The notes: generated by a model not told the origin, from the letters alone. Positions 9,447 through 22,170 are shown, counted from the stretch's first letter. The stretch: DNA of 64,000 nucleotides from Calvatia gigantea (GCA_025093985.1 JACAAK010000011.1:2108001-2172000); one strand, 5' to 3'. Translations and numbers: made by a program.

Positions 9447-11060
9447 ATGTCCGTCAGCGGAAGCTTATTCCCACATGACGAAAATCCCGGCTATCAGGAA
9501 CCCCTGATCATCTTCAACTCTCAAGAAGGAGAAACCAATCTACTTCTACAGAAGATCGGAGCGTTCGATATCCGTGGTCACGGGGACCGGATCCCTCTCC
9601 TGTGTCGATTGAACGACATTCGCCCATCCACTAGATCCCTTTCAAATGAGATCCTAACGGAAATATTTTATCGCATTATTGGCGACAAGAAGTCCAGATA
9701 CACGCTGTTGAAGGAACTAGATAATGTCGTATATTGGGAGGCAAAAGAGCGAGGGTACATCACTGTAGACTACTGTATTTATATTTTTTAGAACAATACA
9801 ATAAACATGTCTAGTGTCTAGTGTCTAGCTGGACCCACAAACCCATCATACATGGACATTTCTCAGATTGTCCATATTCCAACACACCCGTCCACAACTT
9901 ATCATTGGTGCTGTTTCGGGCCACTGGCGGGCCGTTGTCTGGAACACACAAAACCTCTCGGCGACAATCAAGTGGAACCTCTTCACCACATTCACTGACG
10001 GCCTTAAGATCTGCTTGAATAATTCTGGCTCCCTTCCGGTCTCCTTTGAGTTCGGTGCAGACGAATCCAGGCACATGGGGAAGACGACAAGAGTATGTTC
10101 ATGGAGATAACGTCCATGCAACAATACGTGCAGAAAGTCCAGGAACTTCACCATTTCCACGTCCGGCTTCTGCCCTTGCTGCCGCGACGACTATTCGCTC
10201 TTCGTCGGCTCTCCTTGACCTTGGTCCCTCTCATGATAATCCCGGTTCCTGCCGACCACGACCTCGCGAGCGTATGGTATCCCTTGCACGGTCAGCTTCC
10301 TTGGCATGGTATCACCAACCTATGTCTCACCAATGTACACGTTGATGTTTGCGCCGAATTGCTGAAGGGGTGTCCCGATCTCGTTACCTTTGCTGCCTAT
10401 CGCTACGCCTCACCTCTCTTCACCGGTGGTCGTGGTTCCAAGAGAGAAGTAAGGGTTCTCGCCCGCTTGCAGCATATAACATCGAGAATCGGCGTTGCGA
10501 TGGCACAGGACAAGGATTTCCTCAACTTGTGCTTCCCAGCAGTTCGCCGCGTCGCTTGTTCGGCAGGGTTTGCGCCGAGTTATAAAGGCGAATTCAAACA
10601 CCAGCTCGCTAAGTTCTTATCCAACTTGCCGCCAACATTTGAGACACTCCAGCTCTCCCCGTTTGTTAGCGAACCGGAATTATGTCAAGACTGGCTCCTA
10701 GACATTTTCAATTGGGTGCCCCAGATCACGGAGTTGATCCTCCAGGATATATGGATGCTTGAATTTTCGGAATTCTTTTCGATGCTTCATGCGTCGTCTC
10801 TTTTACCTTCGTTGCGGACTCTGAAGTATTTGTTTTCTGGAATTTCGCAAGCGGGTGATGCTGAAATTTTATCTGATTTCGTCGAGTTTGTGAAGCAAAG
10901 GAAGGAAAGAGGATTTGGGAGGTTCCAGTTGGAAGTGGCCAATCTGGCTGTCAGCTGCGCAGCTAATGTGAGAAAGGCGTTGAGGGATTTGGTACGCGAG
11001 GGGTTTATGCTGGAAATCATTGCAGATGGCGTTATAGTTGATTGGCTGTCAATGAAATAG
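9447..11060 (+). pseudogene. F-box/LRR-like gene 3, mostly open but with frame breaks
   Basis: Likely start is the ATG of MSVSGSLFPHDENPGY. An F-box-like motif SLSNEILTEIFYRII sits at about residues 65-79. The conserved RPQLIIGAVSGHWRAVVW block appears only about 200 bases later (from 9880), in another frame, after unrelated A/T-rich sequence with three TGTCTAG copies. A further shift near 10080-10095 is needed to join GSLPVSFEFGADE to the long open segment 10095-11060 (FMEITSMQQYVQK ... VIVDWLSMK). That segment is the best preserved copy in the array and serves as reference for genes 1 and 2. The gap could be an unusual intron, but the frame changes suggest decay. Confidence 0.65.
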
Positions 11061-11400
11061 ACGGCAAGGTCATTCGGAAAAAGGCCTCAGATATTTTAAA
11101 ATTCGCTGGGGTGATACCTGGAGGGTAAATGGCGCATTGTCCGTAGGACTCCGGCGTTACCCACTCATGATACGGTAACAATGTCTGTCTTCGTTCTTGG
11201 CCTGGGTAGGAGTGGTAAAGTGACGAGTACATATTCCAGGCATAGGGGTGAAATTCTCCCCCCCTGGCGAACGGCTTAGGTGGATTGTGTGATGACACAG
11301 GAAGCCTGTCACGAATAATCAAAAGCCAATATACAGCGTGTAGTGTTTATACACAGCGGGACCATAAATATACAATTCTAAAACATCTCCAAAACTGTGG
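11061..11400. other. Intergenic between convergent genes
   Basis: Lies between the 3' ends of F-box gene 3 (+) and the carrier gene (-). No gene or repeat recognised. Confidence 0.5.
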
Positions 11401-11959
11401 CTAGCCAAAGTGCTTGGTCAATCCATCAAAAGTCAAGAAAATGATCGCACTACTGGGTATCGACCTCGCAACCGTAATACCACAACCAGCATACAACCCT
11501 CTAATACCCCCTTTCCCATACATCTCTCTAAACGTTCCCCAAAAGGTCGCCTTTGGTCCATTTCCCCTTCCATTAAGTGGCCTCAATTCCTCTTCCGTCT
11601 GCATAGCACTCTTCACCGTATCCGCAGGGAATAAGACAAAGTTGAACATCGCGCCAGCGCATGCACCAGAAAAGGCCGACTCCCATGCTTTCAAGTTTGA
11701 CATGTGTGACCTCACGGACGCCGAGTCAGCAGGAAGACCTTGATCACGGAGTCGCTTGTGGACAAGGAGGTTGGCAACGTATTCTTTGGTACCGAACCAT
11801 GCTGCGCCACCTCCAGTTTCTCGGATAAGTGTGCCTGTTTGGCCGAGCCAAAGGCCTCGGATACCGGTAGTGCGAAGGATGGAAACGAGAACTGCGATCG
11901 GTCCTGGTGGCTTGGGAGCGGTAATATGTGGGATGGATGAGGGGATTCCGCCAAGTGTG

Positions 11960-11994
<35 letters not shown>

Positions 11995-12662
11995 GGCGGC
12001 TCCAGCAGGCAAAGGGGAGGGTGAGGGTTGTGCGACGAGTTGTTGGACTTGCATTTTGCATTTCACTAATTCTATTGGTGTTCTTTGACGTAGGTTAGTA
12101 AGGGAGGATGTATAGGAAGGGGGACAATCTTACAAGACAAAGCTCGTGATAGTGCCTGCACCAGCTGCAGCGATCATTAATTGTCCGAGTGGGAGTTGGT
12201 ACTCGGCATCTTTGCCCCTCAAGTGTTTGATCACATTTTGTAATTCACGGTATGAAAGGAAAAGCGAGGCGTTCTCCGCCATGGCACCTGCTACTGGTGC
12301 TGGTAAACCCTACGATGTATTCCGCGGCGTAAGCATCGTCATGGCGGAGGAGAGACTGAGAAGCAAACGTACGCGGTACAATCCACGAAAGCCCTCATAT
12401 TTCCATGTTTTATAGAGGCAGTCTAAAGGCCCGTTGAACCTGGCTGTAGCATCTAACACCTGTGCCTGTAACCGGACCTTGGTAAGGTCAAATGGGTGTT
12501 CGAAAACTTTCGACACCATTCCAGCAAACTACACGTTCGTCAGCCATCTAACCCATGGGTACAAGGAATACTCAAACGGGAACTTACACCGCCGAAGAGA
12601 ATATCCTTCGCAGCCTTCACCGTCGCAGATTCTCCGGCCCCAGGTCCATGTTCAGGTCCCAT
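11401..12662 (-). CDS. ORT1: Mitochondrial carrier, ornithine transporter type, 4 exons
   Basis: Exons 12662-12588, 12528-12373, 12309-12134 and 12082-11401 join to 362 residues without a stop. Three mitochondrial-carrier repeats are visible by their signatures: HPFDLTKVRLQ, TPIELVKCKMQ and FPADTVKSAMQ, each Px(D/E)xx(K/R). The third, with its ADTVKS sequence, and GMVSKVFEHPFDLTKV in the first resemble the fungal Ort1/Arg11 ornithine-arginine exchanger of the inner mitochondrial membrane, which links matrix ornithine synthesis to cytosolic arginine synthesis. A low-complexity Ala-Thr loop encoded by a hexanucleotide repeat follows the second signature and is not a usual part of the family. 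Substrate assignment is by resemblance; carrier family membership is firm. Confidence 0.88.
11961..11990 (+). repeat. Hexanucleotide microsatellite (CTGTTG)5
   Basis: Five exact CTGTTG units. On the coding (minus) strand they encode an alternating Ala-Thr run inside the carrier, so unit gain or loss keeps the reading frame. Confidence 0.9.
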
Positions 12663-13951
12663 TTCTATTGTTGGTTCTTCAAGATTATAGGTCTAAGATC
12701 TAGTCGTGGTGGTTGTTGCTTCTAGTGTATTTGCATTCAGAGTGAGGGTAAAGGAAAAGAGGAAGGGGTATACAAGCAAGCCTGGCTGTGGTATTAAACG
12801 AACAGCAGGCGACAATAAATATATCGGCCAAGGTCCGATGGCGTGACCCCAGCTACCCCATTGACCCGGAGCCAGTCTGAGCTAGTTCCCCCCGACACCG
12901 CCCAGCCATGACATTCTTCTGATGTGCTTAGAACATGAAACTAATCACCTCGAAGATTCTTTTTAAACAGCTTTTATATCCCCTCTGGGTTTACCTTGTT
13001 AGATTGTTATGAAGTGGATCAGAAATCCGGAAGGCCGTGGGCCGTCCTTGGCGGGCCACAAGTCAGTGCTCTACCGGGGACCGGGGTTTTTAACGCTGAT
13101 CCTTAGCGAATCGTGATGGTTAGTGGATTACCGCCAGGCTTCTCGATGCTTGGCGGATTGAACATTGAATATCGTCTGAAATTTGCGGGGTCTGCGCGGA
13201 TGTCCATGTTTCGTGCCAATCCCGGAGTTGGTGGGCCTTTGCGTTGACATGTGGATTCGACCCTTGCTTGGCCGTCAATACACATACTGTTTCCCCACAA
13301 GTTTCCCTGAGCCATCGGGCCGCCGGGGACCCCGAGGGAAATTAGCTTGACTGACGTCGGATTTCGATCCCTAACTGGGGTATCGTTTGTGCTTTTGGTT
13401 TTGCCGGTGTCAAAGATCTCCAGACGTCAGTGTGGGGGTGGGCGTGAGTTCCTTCAATACCACTCCTACGTTCTCTGTGCGAATCATCGTAACCATCCAC
13501 TCTATAGTCGTCTGCTAGAATGGAGGGCGTCTACTCCCTTCTCCGCGATGTCTTGTGTTCAGCCCAGGGGGTATGCACATGTGAAAGTGATGCTTACCGA
13601 CACACGTTATTGGATTCGCGTTGCCGACGCCATGCGGGGCATCCCTCACGTTCTTCATGTGAAAACATTTCCAAAAGATAAATAGGGTACTTAGATATAT
13701 ATAATATAATGTCCAAGTACAACACTAAATAAGGTATGGATGTGTCATGCGAGCGCTATGGTATAAGGTAAATAAGAAGGCCCTGATTTGTCCCAAGAAA
13801 TAAAAATGAACGGCAGGAGAAGAGATCAAAAAAGGGTGGGATCGTACACTAAGCATCTGGCGGTCATAAACGAGCGTGATCAGTGAGAGCAGGAGCAGGA
13901 GAGATAAAGAACGTGAAAGAGGGGCGTGCATTCGCAAACCTACAAGAGCGA
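12663..13951. other. 1.3-kb gap, nothing firmly identified
   Basis: Contains the carrier promoter side and the 3' flank of the DUF4048-like gene. A 70-codon minus-strand frame (13315-13103) and a 112-codon plus-strand frame (13347-13685) have no recognisable family features. Confidence 0.4.
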
Positions 13952-16197
13952 TTACCAATTCCAATCCTCATCGTCATCATCATCTTCCTTCCCGAGCTCT
14001 TTACCGACTACCTCCTCTTTCTTAGCAGGAGCGGAAGGACTTGCGATGGGCTGTAACACCGCAGTACCAAATTTCATGGTTTCTTCGTCTTCATCATCTA
14101 GTAGTGATCCTGAAGTACTCGGGTTTGGCGAAATGGATGGTAGGGACAAATTAGAGGACTTCATGCCGCTTGGCGTCCCACTCGCACTCGCGCTAACACT
14201 GATACTGGCTGTAGCGGAGGGCGAGGGAACCAACACGTTCACAATCGAATGAGACATATCCGCCAACAGCAACGAAGCGCGTTTTTGGCTCTTTGTGAAC
14301 CTACTCATGTGATGAGTTGCTGATGAACGAAAAAGAAATGGGATGAACGTACGTAGAACTCCTCTGCAATTGCCCTAGTTTCTTCCCCATACTGTCCATC
14401 CATGAACCTACAGGCGGCGGTGGAACGCTCACACCAGCCGCCATAGATCCCAAACCCGGTATAGACGACATCGGCGCCAATCCACTCATGCTCGAACTTG
14501 AATTCGACCTTCTCATGTTCCTATTTACACTTGTCCCATTTACTTTTGGCACCTTCCAAGTAAGCTGGTGATGGTGATCCCCCTAATCGAGGAGATGACC
14601 CAGGGCTCGTACCACTGTCGCGGGACGCCGAGCGTGGTGGCGAGAGAAGGACAGAAGGCGAGAGTGTCGAGAAATCCAATTGCCCAAAGTCAAGTCGCGC
14701 AACTTCCCGTGATTTCCGGCGGTGTGCTTTGGTTGTCGTAGGTTGAACTTCTGATGTCCACGTTTCACCCTCCAAGTCCCCTACCAAATTCGTAGGTGCT
14801 GGTACAGGTGAAGGTAATCCGCTGCCTGACTGGTTGTGTGTTCGTGCAGGCGAAGCCTGTTGTTGATTCCCGAGTGTCTGCCTTCGTTTCTGGTTCTGTT
14901 GGTGATGGAATTCAGGATTGGGACTCATGGTGGGTGTAGCTCCCGTGTCGCGCACCATTAAAATTTGCGTAGTGAGGTCGTCGTTGGTATGACTGTTTTC
15001 ACCTTCATTTAGGTCTTCCATATTCGCATGGTCCTGCTCCGCGGCCCCGCCTAGCTCTTCGCCGAACGACGACAGAGAAGATTGAGAGAAGCGCGTTGTC
15101 GTCGTCGTTGTGGATTGGGACGTCGCATGGGTGGATATGGAGGAGTCGGACTCCTTCGGAGAATGTGACTTATGAATGAGGGAGTGCGTTAGAGAGAGAG
15201 GTCGTGGTTTTGCCTTCGCCTGAGTCGTAGAGGCCGTCGGAGATGAAGGGGTAGCCGATGATACAGAGAATCCTGCAGCTAGGAGCCTGCTTACACCCTG
15301 TACACCTTCCCGGATTCCTTCCAGCACGACACTGCTGGAATCGTTGTTGCCACTACCAAAGGCTGAATTAACATCGCGGTCGAGTCCCTTGTTTACAATA
15401 CGTTCCCATTTGCGTTTTACTGGGATTTGTGTTAAGATTATTGAGGAGTAGATGAATGTCAGCTAGTCAGACGACAGGATCAGAATCTGACATTACGCAC
15501 ACTGGGAGAGCTCGGCTTCGTGCATCACGAGCTGAGACCTGAGTTCAAGGCATTTAGATTCCTTTTGAGCGATGAACCGAAGAAGATCCGCGTGTCTGAA
15601 GGAGATAGGATCACTGTGAGCATGGGCTATCCCCTGTGGAGGTCAATGGCACATGACACACTTTTCAGTCAACGTCAATGGCGGCCGTTCCCTCACAGGC
15701 GTATCAGGCATTGAACTAGGTTCTGATACGATTGAAGTCGGCAATGACATCGTACTTGACCTGTCCCCCGCCCCCGTCCACGACCCTCCGCCTTCTCCGG
15801 ACAACCTCTCACCAGAACTGTCATTCAACGTCCCCAACGATTTCCTCCGTATTAGTGACCCACGACGCGGACTCTCCGTTGAGTCTGGTGGAAAATATCC
15901 TATTGATGACTGCCGTCGTGCTGCCTTGATCTGTGCTGATGTCTGATGTTGAGTGGGCGGCGAAGGGGACGACATCATAGCTGCCATTGAATACCGTTTT
16001 GGATGACGAAAACTGGATGGTGGTGAGGGTGATGAGAATGCATCTTTTGTCGGCGTCTGTGTTACTGAGTTCGATGCGAGGTGGAGAGGCCGTGGAGGAT
16101 GAGAGGACATGGTGGTTGGTCGTGGTCGTGAGGGAATAGCAACCACCGACAACGGCAAATCATGTTCCGCATCATTTCTTCCCTGACCGGTCATCAA
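13952..16197 (-). CDS. DUF4048-like low-complexity protein, 5 exons
   Basis: Exons 16197-15662, 15595-15501, 15419-14531, 14496-14353 and 14303-13952 give 671 residues in one frame. The N-terminus is Ser/Pro/Thr-rich. A coiled-coil-like block follows across the exon 1-3 joints (EKHADLLRFIAQKESKCLELRSQ, then KRKWERIV), then long disordered segments with KWDK near residue 480, FTKSQKRASLLL, and an acidic end EDDDDDEDWNW. The EKHADLLRFIAQKE and KSQKRAS blocks are what I recall of the fungal DUF4048 family; function unknown. The third intron is only 34 nt by this model. An alternative start is the Met at 16110. Confidence 0.7.
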
Positions 16198-17139
16198 TCA
16201 CCTTATCACCGCTGCAACCTAAAGCCGTCCTGCTCACCTTTGGTCGTTAGCTCTGCTATGCGTTATTCCTGGTGTTGAGGGATAAGCCATAAGCGTGTCC
16301 CAAACAGAAGGTAGGTGAAGTGGTCCCTTGTTCTGTACTTCGAGAATCCGAGATGCAGGCCCCAATAACAACCACACATATTCTACGCGCTGTCGATAGG
16401 GTGTAAGAGAACATAGGAGATATGAGCTTTTGCTTAGAGGAAAACAAAATGAAATAAAACACAACCCCGGATTTAACGGGTTTCATGTCACAAAAAAAAA
16501 CTATCTTCAAAGCTTAAAGCCTAACTAAAGCATCAGAAGTTCATTTACATCGGAATTTCCGTTGAGCCTGAATATTTTTTCCCGATCTGTACCGCTCTCA
16601 TCGTGAGATGAACAGGAGCGAAAGGCGTTGCGGTAATGACAGCTTAGGCAAGAACCACAAACTGCTTCTGAACACTCCACTCATAATGCAGAATGTGTAA
16701 TGACTCTTTCCCATCCCTTGTCCCGGATGGGATCGCGGATTTTTCATCAATCGCGGTGGCAAGAATAGACCTCATAGGCTGTTCGTTATTGTTTAATATT
16801 GAGGAGTGCCTGTCTTTAAAATATCACCGCCACTTGCGTCCTTCTCGGTCATTACAACATTCCTTTACGAGGTACAAACAACCGCTGTAGGCCCGCCTCA
16901 ATCAACCAGATATGTCCAGCGATACCCATGTCAACCATAACTACGATTGCTGTTTAGCTAACCCCGCGCGTTTATTCTCGACCTGCTCAGATGACTATAC
17001 GCCTCTGATCCACTTTCATGTGGTCATGTTCAGGAAGACTATAGAGCTGTAAAACAAAGCATTGCTGAATCCGAGGGTTGTGACACTGTTCGAGGATTTA
17101 AAAAGGGCAACGCCATTCTTGTGATAGGCGGTCCAAAAG
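16198..17139. other. Divergent intergenic region, nothing else seen
   Basis: Lies between the 5' ends of the DUF4048-like gene (-) and the GMC gene (+), so it should hold both promoters. No convincing TATA box, gene or repeat was recognised. Confidence 0.45.
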
Positions 17140-19427
17140 ATGTACCTCAGGCTTTCGATCGTCCTTGCATTGTCTTCTCTTGGGTCGTGCGCGACCTGGA
17201 GCTCGATCAAAAATGTTCCTAAGCTGAACTGGGATTTCATCATCGTGGGAGGTACGCGTGCAAAACTCCCCAACCACCCAGAGATTTTTGCCAACTTAAA
17301 ACATTCCAGGTGGTACGGCGGGTTCTGTTCTTGCCGGAAGGCTGACGGAAAACCCGAAGTTTAAAGTCCTCCTCATAGAAGCAGGACCTAAGTAGGTTCA
17401 TCCTCCTTGTATCACCTTCGTGCACCTCATGAGCTCCCGAATGATCAGCAATGAAGGGGTCCAAGAATCAATGGTCCCAGGTCTCCAGGCCAAGCTCGCT
17501 CGTACCCGCTACGATTGGAATTACACCACACTCCCGATAGCGGGTTACAATAACCGTTCAATCGACTATCAGCGAGGACATTTACTTGGTGGAAGTAGCT
17601 CCGTCAGTAAGTATTTTTTTTCTCACTTCGGCAACAAGGAGATATTTACGGAGGGGCATTGAAGATGGAATGGTATACACTCGGGGCGCTGCGTCAGATT
17701 ACGACCGTTGGGCAAGAGTCACCGGAGATCCTGGATGGAGCTGGGACAGCCTCCAGCCGTACAGGGAGAAGGTACACCGTTTAAAATCTTTCCAGGCTCT
17801 AAATTGTGCGAATCCTGATATGACTGTAGCAAGAGAAATTCCAACCCCCCGTCGACAATCACAACATCACAGGGCCAATTCAATCCTGCTGTTCATAGTC
17901 TGACGGGGTCGGTACCTGTCAGCATCCAGGGCTTCCCACACCCAACGGTCGATCCAATTACTCTGCAGGTATTGGAAGAGTTGGGCGGAGAGTTCAAGTT
18001 TAATTTGGACTGGAATTCCGGAATGCCCCTTGGCGTAGGTTCGTCGACAGATTCGGCCGAGGTTAACAACGTATTAACCGCCTATTCAGGTTGGTTTCAG
18101 GCCACAATTGGGCACGACGGAACACGAAGCAGCGCCGCAACATCTTACCTCACTCCAGAAGTTCGCTCACGGAAGAACCTCCACATCGTCACGGACACTT
18201 TAGTCACCCGTGTCCTCCCAACAACCAAGTCTCGGAAGCTCATCATCCGTACCGTCGAGGTACGGTCTCCCGACGGACCCTTCGGACGTGGTCCTCTTGA
18301 CAGCTTCTAAAGAAGTCATTTTGTCATCTGGATCAATCGGTTCTGTGCGCATCCTTTTGAGCTCCGGAATTGGTGATCAGAACGATTTGGAAAAGTTGGG
18401 CATACCCGTGTTAATTGCACAATCCGAGTGTTGGGAGGAACCTTACGGACCATCCTTCTCTGAATGTCTTGAAATTTGGCCTAAAACCAGGTGTGGTTGA
18501 TCTCGGTCCCTGGGCGAAGTGAGTGGTTCCTAAGTCGATGAAGCGTATGCGCTAAGTTTCTATTTTTTTTTATAGTCTAGAATCCGACACAAATCTACAA
18601 CAAGAAGCGCTAGCACTTTGGGAGAAAAATAGGACAGGTCCTTACACAGCACTGGTCCGGATCGATCACCTTGGTTGGGTCCGCGTTCCAGATGACTCTC
18701 CTATATTCAAAACCTCCCAAGATCCTTCCTCGAGTTCTACCGCTGCTCATATCGAGTTTCTCCTGGGTGTGAGTGTCCAGTTCACGTTCGCGGCTTGAGC
18801 GTTGAATTATACCATTGTAGGCAACCAATACCTTCTGGGATACTCGCCTCCGCCTTAGCAGTCCTGCCTCTCGTACGTCAAACATTTTCCGTATCGATAA
18901 TTGGAGAGAGTGATCGACCTCACACATTTCCAGGTGGTTTCATAGCCCTCCGCTCTTCAGATCCTCTGGACCCTCCACTCATCCAGCCAAATTTCTTCTC
19001 TGATCCTTTCGACATTGTCGCCACACACGAAGGTATCAAAGCCGCTATGCGGTTCGTCTCCGCCCCAGTCCTTAAAGATTCCATCACCGGAATCTTAGAA
19101 CCATTCGCCAATGCGTCCACTGACGAAGAATTTGAGAACGCAATTCGGGAAAATGCGGTGACGGCGTGGCACCCCATTGGGACCGCTGCAATGTCCCCAA
19201 GAGGTGCGAGTTGGGGGGTAGTCGATCCGGATTTGAGGGTGAAAGGTGTCCGTGGGTTGAGGGTTATCGACGCGTCCATTATGGTGAGTCATCTAACGGT
19301 TCGGACTGCAGTCGACAGTTTCATGACGATCCTTCTGAAGCCGTATATACCTTGTGCACATACTCAAACGGCGGTATACTTTATCGCCGAACGGGCTGCG
19401 GACCTTGTGAGGGAAACTTGGAAATGA
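17140..19427 (+). pseudogene. GMC oxidoreductase (aryl-alcohol-oxidase type), multi-exon, with frameshifts
   Basis: A signal peptide (MYLRLSIVLALSSLGSCA) is followed by the FAD-binding motif VGGGTAGSVLAGRL split by an intron, then GHLLGGSSSVN, the GDPGWSWDSLQPY block, and GIGD. Near the end come the catalytic WHPIGTAAM histidine motif, DASI, and HTQTAVYFIAERAADLV. This is a secreted FAD oxidase that would make H2O2 from alcohols or sugars. Three places need a frame correction not explained by introns: about 17874 (extra G in a GGG run), about 18285, and about 18415 (before PSVGRNLTDH). Either the gene is decaying or the assembly has indels. It converges on the glyoxal oxidase pseudogene, another H2O2 producer. 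Confidence 0.75.
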
Positions 19428-19688
19428 TTGCGAGCATGAGCAGTAGAAAGAAAAACTGTAATTAGATTTATTTTCCCTGTGATTCCAGTCCATTCAAGTT
19501 GCTCGCGGGTTGGGGGAAGGGCGAAATCATCAGCGAGGTATTTGAAAATCGGAAATCCAATAGGCTGGCGGCGAGCCGCAAATCAACTCGTCATCATTGA
19601 CAATTATGTCTAGTAATTTGTGACAAATTCGTTGTCGGGAGAATAAAATTAGACGATGTCATGCGTACTTGCATAGGTCCTGCCGTTT

Positions 19689-22170
19689 CTATATATGGGT
19701 TACACCACCTGTCCCTGGACCGTCCAGATACATCCCCGCCTCGGTACGGTCCCCAAGGCTCGCCGTACTTGCGTTCCGTGCATGGCTGTTATTATCCTGA
19801 TCAAGTGGAGTAAAAGAGTAGGAATCTGAAAGATCCATATGTCTTTTCTGATCTAATCTTCTGCCATTGGGGCTAGCACCAATCAGACTCGAGGCCATCT
19901 GGTACGCAGAGGTGTGAGGTGCAAATGCTCCGCGTCTTCCAACACCACGGCGCCGTCTCCGAAGGAAGATGATTACAGCAACGGCGACAGCGCCAATAAT
20001 CTCAGCAGCAGCGACAATCCCACCGACGATAGCTCCTGTGGACTTTTTCGAGCCTCCAGTCACAGCGTTGTTATCACTTCCGGAACCGGTAATGCCACCC
20101 GTTACGCCATCTCGATGAGCGCTATCAGGGAGTACACTGGCGGCTTGGGTAGGTTGGGAGCCAAGCTTTCCATTGCCGAAAATGACATAAGAGCCATTAC
20201 TTGGGATGCCGTCTATCACGACGAAGATAAATGCAGGTCCAGGTTGGAAGATGAATGGGTTGGGGGGAGCCTGCGCGACGTGCAAAGTAATGCTCTTGTC
20301 TTCATTCACAGTGTAGGTATTGTTGAGCTGGAGGTACCGCTGTCCCATGTTCATGACATGAGTCGTGAATCCGCTGCGCAGGAGGGCGACTTTCGTCTTA
20401 TCCGCTGCATCGTTTGCCGGGCCAGAATAAGAGGACGGGGGTATGGTGATGTCGAACGGGCTTCCTCCGTACGAAATTGTTTTTGGCAGGTCAGAAGGTG
20501 TAGGACGGTTTGTTGCAGCGAAGTAAGGTGGATAGAAGATCTCAGCTTTGTAGGTGGTCGGGAAGACGGTCGTGAGATTGACGTCAATGTTAGGGTTAGA
20601 ACCAGCGATCAGTATTGATGCATCGGGAAGAAGAATAGCAGAAGAATGATATAGTCGGAGAATGTTTGACGAGGCGAGACCTTTGTTAGTCCATCGTTGT
20701 CCCGGGGGACCCTCGGGATCATAAATAGCAGGTGTTCCAACTGGACCAGACGCCAGCGATTCCCCAAAAGGCATGAGGTCAAACGAGGGAGTCTGACCTG
20801 TCGATTTGGAGTACCCTGCGGTTCCGTTCAAACCCCCGTTGACAACGAGAAGCTTGGCATCGGGAAGAATTATGAACTAGCCCATCGTACGACCCTCAAG
20901 CATGTCGTCGTCTTGAACGTAGGCTGGCCGACTGCCATCCTGAGGCTCGGGAGTGATGCGCTGACAGTCCTTTTGAAGCAGGGTATTCCCAGGTATTGAT
21001 AGCAGGGGAAACATAGTCACCGTATGCGGATTCAGGCATGTCGGAACCCCCGCAGAAAATGATTGTCGGGGTATAGTTATTGGAGGGCGTCAAGGGGAGC
21101 ATGGCAGCTGCACCAGACGCCGGGTATACATGGGCAACACCATGTGGCATATCCGGTAAAGGTGCCTCGATGTTGGCATTGTAATCCCACAGGACTGAGG
21201 TTGCGTAAGTACCTAGATATGCCGAAGGAAAAAGCCAGCTTACCAGACGACACGTTTGCCTGAACGAAGAGCTTTCCGGATGGCATTAGGAAGGTGTGGG
21301 CATATGCATTTAAGCCGGAGGCTTGGATCAGAAATTTGAATGCCTTTGGCGGGTCCGATCGAAATGGGTAGAGTTCGTAAGTACAGTCAGCTGCACCGGC
21401 CTCACCAGGCGCACCAGCCTCAAACTCGGGATCGACATTAGGGTAGTTCCTATTCGCATAGCCGCCATTCACAAATCCACCGATTATGATAACGTTTCCG
21501 TCCTGCAATGCCTCAGCGGCCGAGTACCACCTTCGCCTTTGCATGGCTAGAATTGTGTCATCATCGAACCACTGACATTCAGGGGCATTGAAGTTGTCCG
21601 ACGACCTGCAGGGGTTGAGGACGCGGATAGCCCTGGCTCCGTCGAAATCTTGGTACTCGGGATCCCAAGTCATTGAGGAGCCGTCTGAGTTTTTTCCTGT
21701 ATCTCCTCATCGACCAACTGCGTTATTTCCACCAAAGGTCACATAAGAGCCATTGGGCAGATGCATTCCCGACGAACAAAACACGTTACTCCGAACGTCC
21801 ATCAGATCAACTTCATGCGTGTTCAGATCCCTAGAAATTGTGCATCAAACATATATAACAGTACCGCGCATAATTTACGGACCATACTGAACCCCAGGCA
21901 GAATGCCCCTTAATTGTCGCCGTGTTCCCTTCAGCCTTGTCAAGAATGTATACCTTTTCTTCGTGTTCAACAAACATCTAAATAAATCATTGGGAACCAT
22001 TTAGGTCGATGAAAGAAATTCGTGATGAGAGCAGGGCTCACCATCAATGCGCTAACTTTTGTGTCCCCTCCATCAGCGAACGAGCCTGCGGTTGCCGAGA
22101 GGGTGGGGACCACCCAGATTAAGGCAACCACTAGGCATAAAGTAACAAGTAATCCTGACAAGCCTGGCAT
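19689..22170 (-). pseudogene. Glyoxal oxidase (copper radical oxidase, AA5) with C-terminal membrane anchor
   Basis: Signal peptide (MPGLSGLLVTLCLVVALIWV) and a galactose-oxidase-like beta-propeller. The expected Cu-radical residues are present: Cys in LNPC, Tyr in RRRWYSAAE, the Tyr-His pair in RLYHSSAILLPD and the late His in THVMNMGQRYL. After the catalytic domain there is a Ser/Gly linker, one transmembrane helix (AIVGGIVAAAEIIGAVAVAV) with an RRRRR stop-transfer, and a cytoplasmic tail, as in membrane-anchored fungal glyoxal oxidases. Lesions: in-frame TGA at 21709-21707, a +1 shift in the TTTT run near 20971, and TAG at 20879-20877 where GQFIILPD is expected (CAG to TAG). It would oxidise aldehydes to acids with release of H2O2. 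Confidence 0.82.

Noticed and set aside
13103..13315. 70-codon minus-strand frame
   Set aside because: No recognisable domain, no splice context and no neighbour support.
15653..15946. 97-codon plus-strand frame
   Set aside because: Antisense of the low-complexity exon 1 of the DUF4048-like gene.
19914..20618. 234-codon plus-strand frame
   Set aside because: Antisense of the glyoxal oxidase, whose catalytic motifs are on the minus strand.
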